Of a stretch of 64,000 nt of DNA, positions 17,724 to 26,479 are shown piece after piece. Where the stretch lies: assembly GCA_900541685.1 (NCBI GenBank), contig UQKM01000002.1, positions 1 to 64,000 of the forward strand. The letters run 5' to 3'. Within the stretch, counting starts at the first letter, position 1. Each line of letters opens with the position of its first letter. The notes beneath the pieces were generated by a model. It was not told where the DNA came from, did not search any database, and was given only the letters and a program-made list of their open reading frames with translations. The position numbers and the translations under genes are program-made. Origin of the DNA: an uncultured Collinsella sp. (GTDB lineage Bacteria > Actinomycetota > Coriobacteriia > Coriobacteriales > Coriobacteriaceae).

Positions 17724-17842
17724 GTCGCCGAGCGCGGCACCTCAGTTGGGTTCGTCGGTAGGTAAGGTATATATCGTCCGCAAGTTGCGCGGGGGCACGT
17801 CTAGGCGCTCCCGGGTAAGATTCTCTATTGATAGGAGAAGAC

Positions 17843-19456
17843 ATGGCCATCATCAACAAGGGTATGTCCAGGCGTTCGTTCCTCGGCCTCACCGGCAGCG
17901 TCGCTGCTGTCGCAGGGCTTGGTCTCACCGGCTGCGGTGGCAGCTCTAGCGACGAGGGTTCCGCTTCCGGTTCCACCGATTCCGCCAACCGTGGCGGCGG
18001 CGTGATCACCGCTGGTTCCGCTTACGCTCCGTCCAGCTTCGATCCCGCCAGCACCGGCTCCGCTGTGGGCCTGGGTGCTAACTGGCACGTCGTCGAGGGC
18101 CTCTACGGCATCGATTACCACGACTACAGCACCTTCAACGAGCTCGCCACCGACGATCCCAAGTCTGTGGACGACACCACTTTCGAGGTCACCATCCGCA
18201 AGGGCGCCAAGTTCTCCGATGGCACCGAGGTCACCGCTGACGATGTCGTTGCCTCCTACACCGCTTGCGCCGCTTCCGCTACCTATGCTCCGTTCTTCCA
18301 GCCCTTCGAGTCCATCGAGGCCAAGGACGCCAGCACCGTGACGGTCAAGACCAAGGTCCCCAACTTCTCCCTGCTCAAGGATCGTCTGGCCATCGTCCGC
18401 GTTACCCCGGCCACCCAGACCGAGGAGGATCGCGCCAAGCAGCCGATCGGCTCCGGCCCCTGGATGTACGACTCTATCTCCGATACCGAGATCACCCTGG
18501 TTCCCAACCCCGAGTACAACGGTGAGTATGCTGCCGAGGATAAGAAGATCCAGTACAGCATCCTGACCGACCCCACCGCTCGCGTTACCGCTCAGCAGGA
18601 GGGCTCCACGCTCGTTATGGAGCTCGTTACCGCTGACGCCGTCGACCAGCTCGAGAGCGCCGGCTGCAAGATCGATAACGTTCAGGGTTTCGGCACCCGC
18701 TTCATCATGTTCAACGTCGCCAAGGAGCCTTGGAACAACGTCAAGGTCCGTCAGGCTGTCATGTATGCGCTCGACACCGAGAAGATGGTCAGCAACACCT
18801 TCGCCGGCCTTGCCACCGCTGCCAGCTGCTACCTGCCCAAGAGCTTCACCAACTATCATGAGGCTTCCACGGTGTACAAGACCGACGCCAAGAAGGCTAA
18901 GAAGCTCATCGAGGAGTCTGGCATCACCCCGGGTGCCATCACCCTGCGCACCACCGACAACGAGCAGATTAAGGGCATGGCCGCCCAGGTCAAGAACGAC
19001 CTCGACGCTCTCGGCTTCGATGTGACCATCCAGACCGATACCTCGCCGGCCACCTACGCCGCCATCGACGGCGGCGAGGCCTACGATATCCTCCTTGCCC
19101 CTGGCGATCCTTCCTGCTTCGGCGCCGACCCCGACCTGCTGCTCAACTGGTGGTACGGCGACAACGTCTGGATGCAGACCCGTTGCCCGTGGAAGGAGTC
19201 CGCTGAGTGGCAGAAGCTCCACGGTCTCATGGACGAGGCTCTTGCCGCTGAGGGCGATGAGCAGCAGAAGAAGTGGAACGAGTGCTTCGACATCATTGCC
19301 GACAACGCCGTTCTGTACCCCGTTGTCCACGTCAAGACCGTCTCCGCTTCCTGGGACGATCCGTCCACTGCGCCCAACGGCGAGGCCCTCGATGGCTTCA
19401 AGGGCATCGGTACGACGAGCATGTCCTTCAGGGGCGTTGCGACCGTCAAGGCGTAA
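17843..19456 (+). CDS. Family-5 solute-binding lipoprotein, probable sialic-acid binding protein
   Basis: A 537-residue DppA/OppA-type (SBP family 5) binding lipoprotein. The signal is twin-arginine-like (SRRSFLGLTG) and ends in a lipobox LTGC, so a folded, Tat-exported, lipid-anchored receptor is likely. The mature part shows the family start GGGVITAGSAYAPSSFDP and the VRQAVMYALDTEKM motif. Family 5 usually binds peptides, but the downstream genes encode sialate catabolism, and SatA of Haemophilus ducreyi and the Corynebacterium sialate transporter also use family-5 receptors. I infer sialic acid as ligand. Start ATG 17843 with AGGAG; codon use is strongly biased toward C-ending codons, suggesting high expression. 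Confidence 0.8.
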   Translation: MAIINKGMSRRSFLGLTGSVAAVAGLGLTGCGGSSSDEGSASGSTDSANRGGGVITAGSAYAPSSFDPASTGSAVGLGANWHVVEGLYGIDYHDYSTFNELATDDPKSVDDTTFEVTIRKGAKFSDGTEVTADDVVASYTACAASATYAPFFQPFESIEAKDASTVTVKTKVPNFSLLKDRLAIVRVTPATQTEEDRAKQPIGSGPWMYDSISDTEITLVPNPEYNGEYAAEDKKIQYSILTDPTARVTAQQEGSTLVMELVTADAVDQLESAGCKIDNVQGFGTRFIMFNVAKEPWNNVKVRQAVMYALDTEKMVSNTFAGLATAASCYLPKSFTNYHEASTVYKTDAKKAKKLIEESGITPGAITLRTTDNEQIKGMAAQVKNDLDALGFDVTIQTDTSPATYAAIDGGEAYDILLAPGDPSCFGADPDLLLNWWYGDNVWMQTRCPWKESAEWQKLHGLMDEALAAEGDEQQKKWNECFDIIADNAVLYPVVHVKTVSASWDDPSTAPNGEALDGFKGIGTTSMSFRGVATVKA

Positions 19457-19520
19457 GACTCGCTTGAGTCTGTATGCAGGATGTCGGTCGTTGGGACCGT
19501 ATCCTCATAGTTGAAACAAA

Positions 19521-19556
19521 GACCCGGGCGACCTCGATGTCGCTCGGGTCTTGTAA
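19521..19556 (+). terminator. Intra-operon hairpin after the binding-protein gene
   Basis: GACCCGGGCGAC (19521-19532) pairs with GTCGCTCGGGTC (19539-19550) with one wobble, followed by TTGTAA. The poor T tract suggests partial termination or 3'-end protection, which would raise receptor mRNA over permease mRNA. Confidence 0.65.
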
Positions 19557-19613
19557 TGAGTATCCGTACTCATATACCAGTTGGTCCTACCGACAAAAGA
19601 AAGGGGAGAGAAC

Positions 19614-20570
19614 GTGAACAACTTGCTACGTTTGATTGGAAGGCGTCTTGTGGCGCTGCCGATCATGGCATTGGGCGTCACCGTCCTGGTGTTCTTCCTT
19701 ATGTCGTTCTCCAAGACCGACCCCGCCTACACGGCGTTGGGTGACGGTGCCTCGCCCGAGGCGGTTGCCGAGTACCATGAGAAGTATGGTCTGGACGACC
19801 CCTGGCCCGTGCGCTACGTGCGCTATATGGGCGATTTGATCCATGGCGACATGGGCACCTATGGTGCTGCTCGCAACTCCGTTGCCAAGCGCATCTCCAC
19901 GGCCCTGCCCGTCACGATGCAGCTGACCTTCATCGGCCTTGCCATCGGTGCGGTCGTTTCGTTTTTGCTCGGCGTCATCGCGGCACTGTATCGCGACAAA
20001 TGGCCGGACCAAGTGATCCGCGTCTTTTCCATCGCCGGCTTGGCAACCCCGTCGTTCTGGCTTGCCGTTCTGTTGATCCTGCTGTTCTCTTCCTACCTTA
20101 AGGTGCTCCCGGCATCGGGTGCTCTGCCTCACTTCACCACGAATCCGGCTGGTTATCTGGGCCGCATGATTATGCCCGCCATCGCCTTGGCATTTCCGCT
20201 GACGGGCCAGATGACTCGTATCGTGCGTACCGCCATGGTCGAGGAGCTCGACAAGGACTATGTCCGTATGGCTCGCGGTGCCGGCGTTCCCGAGAAGGTC
20301 GTCGTCGGTATCAACGTTCTTCGCAATGCGCTGATCACCCCGGTCACCACCCTCGGTCTTAAGATCGGTTACCTCATGGGCGGCGCCGTCGTCATCGAGG
20401 TTATCTTCAACCTCCCCGGCATGGGCACCGCGATTCTGCAGGGCGTTCAGGGCAACGAGGCGAACCTGGTTCAGGGCGTCGTTATCGTCGTTGCTCTTGC
20501 CTTCATCATCATCAACATCGTGGTTGACATGCTCTACCTGCTCATCAACCCGCGCATCAGGACGGTGTAG
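19614..20570 (+). CDS. ABC transporter permease (DppB type), probable sialate uptake
   Basis: A 318-residue inner-membrane permease with six predicted membrane segments and the binding-protein-dependent transport signature (EELDKDYVRMARGAGVPEKVV), where the ATPase docks. The N-terminal segment LIGRRLVALPIMALGVTVLVFFL is typical of DppB/OppB. Start is GTG 19614 with GGGGAGAG upstream; there is no better ATG. The stop is 3 bases before the next gene. It pairs with the permease half of the following fusion protein. Substrate assignment comes from operon context only. Confidence 0.85.
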   Translation: MNNLLRLIGRRLVALPIMALGVTVLVFFLMSFSKTDPAYTALGDGASPEAVAEYHEKYGLDDPWPVRYVRYMGDLIHGDMGTYGAARNSVAKRISTALPVTMQLTFIGLAIGAVVSFLLGVIAALYRDKWPDQVIRVFSIAGLATPSFWLAVLLILLFSSYLKVLPASGALPHFTTNPAGYLGRMIMPAIALAFPLTGQMTRIVRTAMVEELDKDYVRMARGAGVPEKVVVGINVLRNALITPVTTLGLKIGYLMGGAVVIEVIFNLPGMGTAILQGVQGNEANLVQGVVIVVALAFIIINIVVDMLYLLINPRIRTV

Positions 20571-20573
20571 ATT

Positions 20574-22589
20574 ATGGTAAAGATTCGAGAGAAGCAAACC
20601 GAGCAGCTCGAGAAGGCTGCCTCCAAGGGGCTCAAGCTCGGTGGCTGGAAGAAGATGACGCTGTCTTCTAAGATTGCCGCCGTCGTGCTGGTGCTGGTCG
20701 CCCTGACTGCGATTCTGGCGCCCCTTCTTGCCCCCTATAGCCCGGTCGAGATCTTTACGGCTCGCCAGGCTCCCGGCAACGGATTTATCTTCGGTACCGA
20801 CGATAAGGGTCGCGATATTCTGTCGCGTATGCTCTACGGTGGTCGTTACTCGCTGATTATCGGCTTTGGCGCCACTGCCATGGCTCTGGTCTGCGGCTCG
20901 GTCGTGGGCGCCCTTGCAGCGGTTTCGCGCAAGGCCGTCTCCGAGACGATCATGCGTATCTTGGACATCATCATGTCCATCCCGGGCATCGCCCTCGCGG
21001 CCGTCTTCGTCTCCATCCTGGGCAACTCCGTGCCGTCGATCATCTTCGCCATCGGCTTTATGTACACTCCGCAGATTGCCCGTATCGTGCGCGCCAACAT
21101 CGTGTCCGAGTACGGCGAGGACTATGTCCGCGCGGTCATCGTTTCCGGCGCCAAGGCTCCGTGGATTTTGATCAAGCATGTTCTGCGTAACTGCATCGCC
21201 CCGATCATGGTCTTCACCGTTACCCTGGTCGCCGACGCCATCATCTTCGAGGCTTCGCTGACCTTCATCGGCGCTGGTATCCAGGAGCCCACCGCTACCT
21301 GGGGCAACATCCTCGCCGACGCCCGCGGCGGCGTGCTCGCCGGCCGTTGGTGGCAGGCGTTGTTCCCGGGCCTGGCCATCATGATCACCTGCCTGGCGCT
21401 CAACATCCTCTCCGAGGGCATTACCGACGCCATGGCCGCTGCTCCCTCCGCCGCCCTGGATCCGACCGATTCCTCCAAGCGTCGCGAGGCCGACCTGCTG
21501 GTCTCCGACCCCGTTCGCGCCTACAAGGAGCAGGCCCAGTCCCTCTCCGCTCGCCTTGGCGCCCTGCGCGATGTCGAGCTCAAGCGTGACGATCGCCATG
21601 TGCCCGACGAGTCTGTCGAACCGATTCTCTCGGTCCGTGACTTCTGCATTCAGTTTGAGCATCACGGTGATATCAACGTCGTCGACCATGTCAACTTTGA
21701 CGTCCGTCCTGGTCAGACCATGGGCCTGGTGGGCGAGTCCGGTTGCGGTAAGTCCATCACCACGCTGGCCATCATGGGCCTGACCGACGACGATGAGCAC
21801 CTTTCCGGCGAGGTCCTCTGGGAGGGCCGTGACCTGCTCAAGATGAGCAAGAAGGAGTGGTTCGGCCTGCGCGGTACCGATATCGCTATGGTCTATCAGG
21901 ACGCCCTGTCCTCGCTCAACCCCTCCATGCTCATCTCTGCCCAGATGAAGCAGCTCACCAAGCGCGGCGGCACCCGCAGCGCTGAGGAACTCCTGGAGCT
22001 CGTGGGCCTCGACCCCAAGCGTACGCTCGAGAGCTACCCGCATGAGCTTTCCGGTGGCCAGCGTCAGCGTGTCCTGATCGCTATGGCCCTTACCCGCGAC
22101 CCCAAGCTGGTCATCTGCGACGAGCCCACGACCGCTCTGGACGTTACCGTCCAGAAGCAGGTCATCAAGCTGCTCAACGACCTTCAGGCCAAGCTCGGCT
22201 TTGCCATGATCTTCGTCTCGCATGACCTGGCGCTGGTCGCCGAGGTCGCCCATAACATCACGGTTATGTACGCCGGTCAGGTTATCGAGCAGGCGCCCAC
22301 CAAGGAGCTGCTCACCAACCCGATTCACGAGTACACCCGCGGTCTTCTGGGCTCCGTTCTGTCCATCGAGAGCGGTTCGGGCCGCCTGCACCAGGTGCCC
22401 GGCGCCGTTCCGAGCCCGCGCGATTTCCCCAAGGGCGATCGCTTCGCGCCCCGCTCGAGCCATCCGCGTATTGGCCTGGACACCCGTCCGGTCTTCAAGC
22501 GCGTGCCCGGCACCGAGCACTTCTATTCCGAGCTCCCCGACGAGGTGCTCAAGGCAAATGGTTTGACCCCTCACGCGGAGGTGATGTAG
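20574..22589 (+). CDS. Fused ABC permease (DppC) and ATPase (DppD), probable sialate uptake
   Basis: A 671-residue natural fusion. Residues ~1-300 are a DppC-type permease with the EYGEDYVRAVIVSGAKAPW docking loop. After a hydrophilic linker, residues ~345-671 are a DppD-type ATPase with Walker A GESGCGKS (near 387), signature LSGGQRQRV, Walker B LVICDEP and the C-terminal oligopeptide-transporter extension. The same permease-ATPase fusion order is, as I recall, found in the Corynebacterium glutamicum and Haemophilus ducreyi sialate transporters, which supports the sialate call. The stop codon directly precedes the next ATG (no gap). Confidence 0.9.
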   Translation: MVKIREKQTEQLEKAASKGLKLGGWKKMTLSSKIAAVVLVLVALTAILAPLLAPYSPVEIFTARQAPGNGFIFGTDDKGRDILSRMLYGGRYSLIIGFGATAMALVCGSVVGALAAVSRKAVSETIMRILDIIMSIPGIALAAVFVSILGNSVPSIIFAIGFMYTPQIARIVRANIVSEYGEDYVRAVIVSGAKAPWILIKHVLRNCIAPIMVFTVTLVADAIIFEASLTFIGAGIQEPTATWGNILADARGGVLAGRWWQALFPGLAIMITCLALNILSEGITDAMAAAPSAALDPTDSSKRREADLLVSDPVRAYKEQAQSLSARLGALRDVELKRDDRHVPDESVEPILSVRDFCIQFEHHGDINVVDHVNFDVRPGQTMGLVGESGCGKSITTLAIMGLTDDDEHLSGEVLWEGRDLLKMSKKEWFGLRGTDIAMVYQDALSSLNPSMLISAQMKQLTKRGGTRSAEELLELVGLDPKRTLESYPHELSGGQRQRVLIAMALTRDPKLVICDEPTTALDVTVQKQVIKLLNDLQAKLGFAMIFVSHDLALVAEVAHNITVMYAGQVIEQAPTKELLTNPIHEYTRGLLGSVLSIESGSGRLHQVPGAVPSPRDFPKGDRFAPRSSHPRIGLDTRPVFKRVPGTEHFYSELPDEVLKANGLTPHAEVM

Positions 22590-23417
22590 ATGAGCGAGAC
22601 CGCAGTCAACGGCGTCGAGCCGATCATCTTCCTTGATGACGTCCACGTCACCTTTAGGACCCGTACCGGCTCGATTCTGCACCCTAACCTGGTTCACGCC
22701 GTCCAGGGTGTAACGATTAAGCTCATGCCCGGTCAGACGATCGGCATCGTCGGCGAGTCCGGTTGCGGTAAGTCCACCACCGCCAACGTCATGTGCGGCC
22801 TGCAGGCCCCCACGAGCGGCAAGGTCTACTTTAAGGGCAAGGACGTTACCAAGCGTACCGCCGAGGACCGTCGTCACATGGGCCGCGTCATCTCGGTCGT
22901 GTTCCAGAATCCGGCTACGGCGCTCAACCCCCGCATGGTCGTTCGCGAGCAGCTGCTCGACCCCATGCGCGTTCACAACCTGGGTACCGAGGCCGAGCAG
23001 GAGAAGCGCGTCAAGGAGCTCTTGGAGCTCACCGGTCTGCCCAGTTCCGCCGCCGAGGTTCTTCCCGGCCAGCTTTCGGGCGGCCAGCGCCAGCGCGTCG
23101 CAATTGCCCGTGCCCTGTCGCTGAACCCCGATGCCATCATCGCCGACGAGCCCACCTCGGCTCTGGACGTTTCGGTCCGCGCGCAGATTCTGAACCTGCT
23201 GACCGACCTTAAGAAGGAGCTCGGCCTGGCCATGGTGTTCATCAGCCATGACATCCAGACGGTCCGCTATATCTCTGACGACATCATCGTTATGAATGGC
23301 GGCAAGATCGTCGAGCAGGGCGAGGCCAAGCAGGTCTTCCAGCACCCTCAGGACCCCTACACCAAGATGCTGCTCGGCGCTGCACCGTCGCTGCTGCATC
23401 CCAAGCTCGGCGAGTAG
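22590..23417 (+). CDS. ABC transporter ATPase (DppF type), probable sialate uptake
   Basis: A 275-residue cytoplasmic ATPase. Walker A GESGCGKST near residue 55, Q-loop VVFQNPATALNP, signature LSGGQRQRVAIARAL, Walker B AIIADEPTSALD and switch histidine in FISHDIQTV are all intact. It would form a heterodimer with the ATPase half of the preceding fusion protein. The C-terminus is shorter than in most DppF proteins, which carry a Cys-rich OppF/DppF tail. It starts at the base after the upstream stop, indicating tight coupling. Confidence 0.9.
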   Translation: MSETAVNGVEPIIFLDDVHVTFRTRTGSILHPNLVHAVQGVTIKLMPGQTIGIVGESGCGKSTTANVMCGLQAPTSGKVYFKGKDVTKRTAEDRRHMGRVISVVFQNPATALNPRMVVREQLLDPMRVHNLGTEAEQEKRVKELLELTGLPSSAAEVLPGQLSGGQRQRVAIARALSLNPDAIIADEPTSALDVSVRAQILNLLTDLKKELGLAMVFISHDIQTVRYISDDIIVMNGGKIVEQGEAKQVFQHPQDPYTKMLLGAAPSLLHPKLGE

Positions 23418-23497
23418 CCTCGCTTTCCCTCCCGTGCGCCCGGTTCCCTTGCCGGGCGCACCTCCGTTGCGATTTCGAAAGGTTGGGTTCACGAGCC

Positions 23498-24475
23498 ATG
23501 CCAAGTGCTCAGGAGCTACAACATCAATTTGGTGAATATCGAGGCGCCATGCCCCGTCCATCAGATTTCGATCTCTTTTGGAAGGATCGCATGGCCGAGG
23601 CCGACGCGGTCGGGCTTGACTATGCGATCGAGACGTCATCGGTCACAGATGCCGTGACCTGCCAGTTTTTCGACCTCTGGTATACCGGCATGTGTGGCGC
23701 TCGCCTGCATGCCAAGTACCTTAAACCCGTCTCGGACGAGCCCGTGCCATTGGTACTTCAGTTCCATGGATATCCGGGTGCAAGCCGCAGCTGGTTTGAG
23801 CAGGCGTCGTTTGCGGGCATGGGCATGGCACTCATCGCCCTCGACTGCCCCGGTCAAGGAGGTCCCTCCGAGGACATTGGTGGATTTGAGGGCACAACGG
23901 TCGCGGGCCATATCGTCGCCGGTATCGACGGCGACCCGGCCAACCTCTACTATGTCCGCTTGCACCAAGATATTCGCATCCTGTGTCGCATCGTTCGCGA
24001 GCTCGAGGGCATCAATCTTGCCCGTGTGTTTGTGAACGGCGCGTCGCAGGGCGGCGGTTTGGGCATTGCGACCTGTGCACTTAACAGCGAGCTTATCAAT
24101 CGCGCCGCCATCCTCTATCCCTTCCTGTCGGATTTCCGCCTGGTCTGGGACTTGGATGCCGACGACATTGCCTACGAGGGCCTGCGCTATTGGTCTCGCT
24201 GGTTTGACGAGGACTCGACTCGTATCGAGGAAGCCTATGCCAAGCTGGCGTACTTCGATTCCAAGAATTTTGCCCCCATGGTCAAGTGCCCCGTGCTGTT
24301 TGGCACGGGCACGGCTGATATCGTCTGTCCGCCGGCAACGCAGTTTGCGGTGTACAACAACCTGTCCTGCGATAAGCGTCATGAGTTCTTTGAGGGCTTT
24401 GGCCACGAGGAGATTCAGGATTTTGACGATATGATCATTCCGTTTTTCTGTGAGGGAGGGGAGGCTCATGTCTAA
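23498..24475 (+). CDS. AXE1-family acetylesterase, probable sialate O-acetylesterase
   Basis: A 325-residue alpha/beta hydrolase of the acetyl-xylan-esterase/cephalosporin-deacetylase (AXE1) family. The catalytic triad is visible: nucleophile S183 in NGASQGGG, D274 in GTADIVCPP and H303 in FGHEEI; the oxyanion region is FHGYPGASRSW near residue 89. No signal peptide, so cytosolic. AXE1 proteins occur in sialic-acid loci (pneumococcal EstA is one, reported to de-O-acetylate sialic acid), so I infer removal of O-acetyl groups from imported sialate. Start: ATG 23498, with GAAAGG upstream. It lies 80 bases after the ATPase and overlaps the next gene by 8 bases. Confidence 0.82.
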   Translation: MPSAQELQHQFGEYRGAMPRPSDFDLFWKDRMAEADAVGLDYAIETSSVTDAVTCQFFDLWYTGMCGARLHAKYLKPVSDEPVPLVLQFHGYPGASRSWFEQASFAGMGMALIALDCPGQGGPSEDIGGFEGTTVAGHIVAGIDGDPANLYYVRLHQDIRILCRIVRELEGINLARVFVNGASQGGGLGIATCALNSELINRAAILYPFLSDFRLVWDLDADDIAYEGLRYWSRWFDEDSTRIEEAYAKLAYFDSKNFAPMVKCPVLFGTGTADIVCPPATQFAVYNNLSCDKRHEFFEGFGHEEIQDFDDMIIPFFCEGGEAHV

Positions 24476-25319
24476 GTGCGAGAGCAATGTTGATGAGCTG
24501 ATAGTCCCCGGGCTCGTGGGAATTCCTGGAACGGTTTCGTCAAGGCTCGCAGAATATCGGGACTGGCACGGTGATGTCCAAGCAGATGTTTCTGATTTAG
24601 AGACATGCGCTTCGAATCTTGAGGTTCAAGGTCTGGCCATTACGGCGATTGACTTTGTTAACCCCTGCGCTCGTTGCTCGGAGGTTTCCTTTGAGCTCGG
24701 TGACGATGCAGTCCACGCTCGCTTGATTGAGCCTGTTGGTCGTGCCCGAGTATCTAAGCGCGTGCCGCTGTGCCTGATGTTCCACGACATCGATCGGCCT
24801 GTGCGCGGCTGGCATCACATGACGAGATTTGCCGCCATGGGGTATGCCGTCCTCGCGCTGGATGACGATGTCGCTGGTGCGGACGACCTGCAGCGGGGGA
24901 TTGCTTCGCCCGCTTTTGTCAAGCGCGTCCGTTGGGGTTGCGCGATGGCGAAGGTGGCGCGCAATCTAGATGGCATGGACCCCGACCGCATCTTTGCATG
25001 GGGCGAGGGTCTTGGCGGCGGAGTCGCGCTGGCGGTTTCTGCTCTGGACGAGCGGGGCCTCGCCTGCACGGCGGTTGCCAATCCGCTTCCTGGCGGCCTC
25101 GAGGCGCTGTCGTCTCGGGTGCGCGGATCGGTGCTCATGGGCACATCGCTTATGGATACCGTGAGCGATCCCAAGGATCAGTTTGCCGTATTCAACGGTC
25201 TTGAGTGTGACCGGAGGCATATCATCTATGCCAAATACGCTCATGAGCGTATCAATGCGTTCGAAAACGAAGTCGTCGACTTCTTTAACCAAACGTTCTA
25301 CCCGTGTTCTTTGGCCTAG
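24468..25319 (+). CDS. AXE1-like paralogue without catalytic serine (probable pseudoenzyme)
   Basis: A 283-residue relative of the preceding esterase. The alignment is clear at the C-terminus (DQFAVFNGLECDRRH here, TQFAVYNNLSCDKRH there). The nucleophile motif NGASQGGG has become WGEGLGGG, so the catalytic serine is replaced by G181. The Asp (D230) and His (H259) positions remain. The oxyanion loop is also changed (FHDIDRPVRGW), and about 50 residues of the lid region are absent. It is not frameshifted and has a strong ribosome-binding site (GAGGGAGGGGAGG). Its ATG overlaps the esterase stop by 8 bases. It may be an inactive partner or regulator of the esterase. Function unknown. Confidence 0.75.
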   Translation: MSKCESNVDELIVPGLVGIPGTVSSRLAEYRDWHGDVQADVSDLETCASNLEVQGLAITAIDFVNPCARCSEVSFELGDDAVHARLIEPVGRARVSKRVPLCLMFHDIDRPVRGWHHMTRFAAMGYAVLALDDDVAGADDLQRGIASPAFVKRVRWGCAMAKVARNLDGMDPDRIFAWGEGLGGGVALAVSALDERGLACTAVANPLPGGLEALSSRVRGSVLMGTSLMDTVSDPKDQFAVFNGLECDRRHIIYAKYAHERINAFENEVVDFFNQTFYPCSLA

Positions 25320-25387
25320 ACGGCCTGGACACTGCCAACAAGAGTGGGTGGCATAGGGCCGCCCGCCAGACAACTAAGGAGATTCTT

Positions 25388-26308
25388 GTGGCAACTCAGA
25401 AATTCACCGGTGTTATCCCTCCCGTCGTTGTTCCCGATACCGAAGACCACCAGCTCGACGTTGCCTCCTTTGAGCGCAGCATCAACCGCATGATCGATGC
25501 CGGCGTCGATGGCCTGTTCTTCCTGGGCTCTTCGGGCGAGGTCGTTTTCTCCACCGATGAGCGTCGTCGCCAGATCATCGCCGAGGCCGTTCGTATCGTC
25601 GACCACCGCGTGCCCGTCCTGGTCGGCATCATCGATACCGAGACCGAGCGCATGATCGAGCACGGTAAGGTCGCTCAGGAGCTGGGCGCCGATGCGCTTG
25701 TCGCCACCTGCCCGTTCTATGCCCTGCAGGGCATGACCGAGGTCGAGGAGCACTTCCGCATCCTGCACGAGGAGCTCGACCTGCCCATCTTTGCCTATGA
25801 CATTCCCGTCTGCGTTCACACCAAGCTCCCCTGGAAGCTCCTTGCCAAGCTCGGCGCCGAGGGCGTCCTTGCTGGCGTCAAGGATTCCTCGGGTGATGAC
25901 ATCTCGTTCCGCTATCTCGTTCAGGAGAACGAGAAGAACGGCCATCCGATGAGCATCCTCACCGGTCACGAGGTTGTTGTCGACGGCGCTTACCTCGGTG
26001 GCGCCGACGGTTCTGTCCCGGGCCTTGCCAACGTTGAGCCCGAGGGCTACGTGCGCCAGTGGAAGGCCGCTCAGGCCGGTGACTGGGCTACCGTCAAGGC
26101 CGAGCAGGATCGCCTCAACGAGATCTCCCACATCTGGGATGTCACCTCGGGCGTCCAGGGCTATGCCGGTGGCGTCGGCGCCTTCAAGACCGCTATGAAC
26201 CTCATGGGCATCTTCGACAGCCCGACCATGCCGCGCCCGGTGAAGGCCATGACTGGCGAGAACGTCGAGGCGATTAGGAAGGTCCTTCAGGACAACGGTC
26301 TCCTGTAA
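25388..26308 (+). CDS. nanA: N-acetylneuraminate lyase
   Basis: A 306-residue TIM-barrel member of the DHDPS/NAL family. It would cleave N-acetylneuraminate to ManNAc and pyruvate. Visible residues: GSSGE near residue 47, Y137 in FAYDIP, and the Schiff-base lysine K165 in GVKDSS; the positions of Y137 and K165 equal those of the E. coli lyase as I recall them. On sequence alone a related aldolase is possible, but the neighbouring nanK and nanE make sialate lyase by far the best call. Start is GTG 25388 with AAGGAG (25377-25382) upstream. A long hairpin follows before nanK. Confidence 0.85.
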   Translation: MATQKFTGVIPPVVVPDTEDHQLDVASFERSINRMIDAGVDGLFFLGSSGEVVFSTDERRRQIIAEAVRIVDHRVPVLVGIIDTETERMIEHGKVAQELGADALVATCPFYALQGMTEVEEHFRILHEELDLPIFAYDIPVCVHTKLPWKLLAKLGAEGVLAGVKDSSGDDISFRYLVQENEKNGHPMSILTGHEVVVDGAYLGGADGSVPGLANVEPEGYVRQWKAAQAGDWATVKAEQDRLNEISHIWDVTSGVQGYAGGVGAFKTAMNLMGIFDSPTMPRPVKAMTGENVEAIRKVLQDNGLL

Positions 26309-26313
26309 AGCTT

Positions 26314-26403
26314 CCCAGGCACCCGACCTCGCCGTTCAACCGTGTGGCCATGACCCATTAGGTCAATGGCCACACGGTTTCTCGGCGATCTCGGACACCT
26401 GGA
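26314..26403 (+). repeat. Long imperfect hairpin between nanA and nanK
   Basis: The core AACCGTGTGGCCAT (26338-26351) pairs with ATGGCCACACGGTT ending near 26379, with one bulge and a 5-base loop around CATTA. The helix continues outward imperfectly through TCGCCG/CGGCGA to CCAGG/CCTGG. There is no long T tract. It may be a terminator or an RNA-processing and stability element within the operon. Confidence 0.7.
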
Positions 26404-26479
26404 AAACCTTTACTGCGCTGTGACGGCTAGCCTGACGGCGCATTTCCTGTAGTTGTTTTTATCTCCGAAGGAGAGCGAC

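Larger units (their letters stand above)
17478..17842 (+). promoter_or_regulatory. Long 5' region of the sialate transporter operon
   Basis: These 365 bases hold no gene. They contain a possible uvrC terminator (17503-17531), a TAAAACGTTT core at 17569-17578 overlapping a TTGACT -35-like hexamer (17578-17583), and two nested inverted repeats (17643-17723) between promoter and start codon. The ribosome-binding site AGGAG (17833-17837) serves the binding-protein gene at 17843. Confidence 0.55.

Noticed and set aside
19626..23639. A 1337-codon open frame on the minus strand opposite the sialate transporter genes
   Set aside because: It is antisense to four clear ABC-transporter genes, has no recognisable domain, and is rich in Asp/Gly/Arg/His as expected for the complement of codon-biased genes.
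25388..26308. Dihydrodipicolinate synthase (dapA) instead of nanA
   Set aside because: The fold is shared, but nanK and nanE lie directly downstream on the same strand and no lysine-pathway gene is near.
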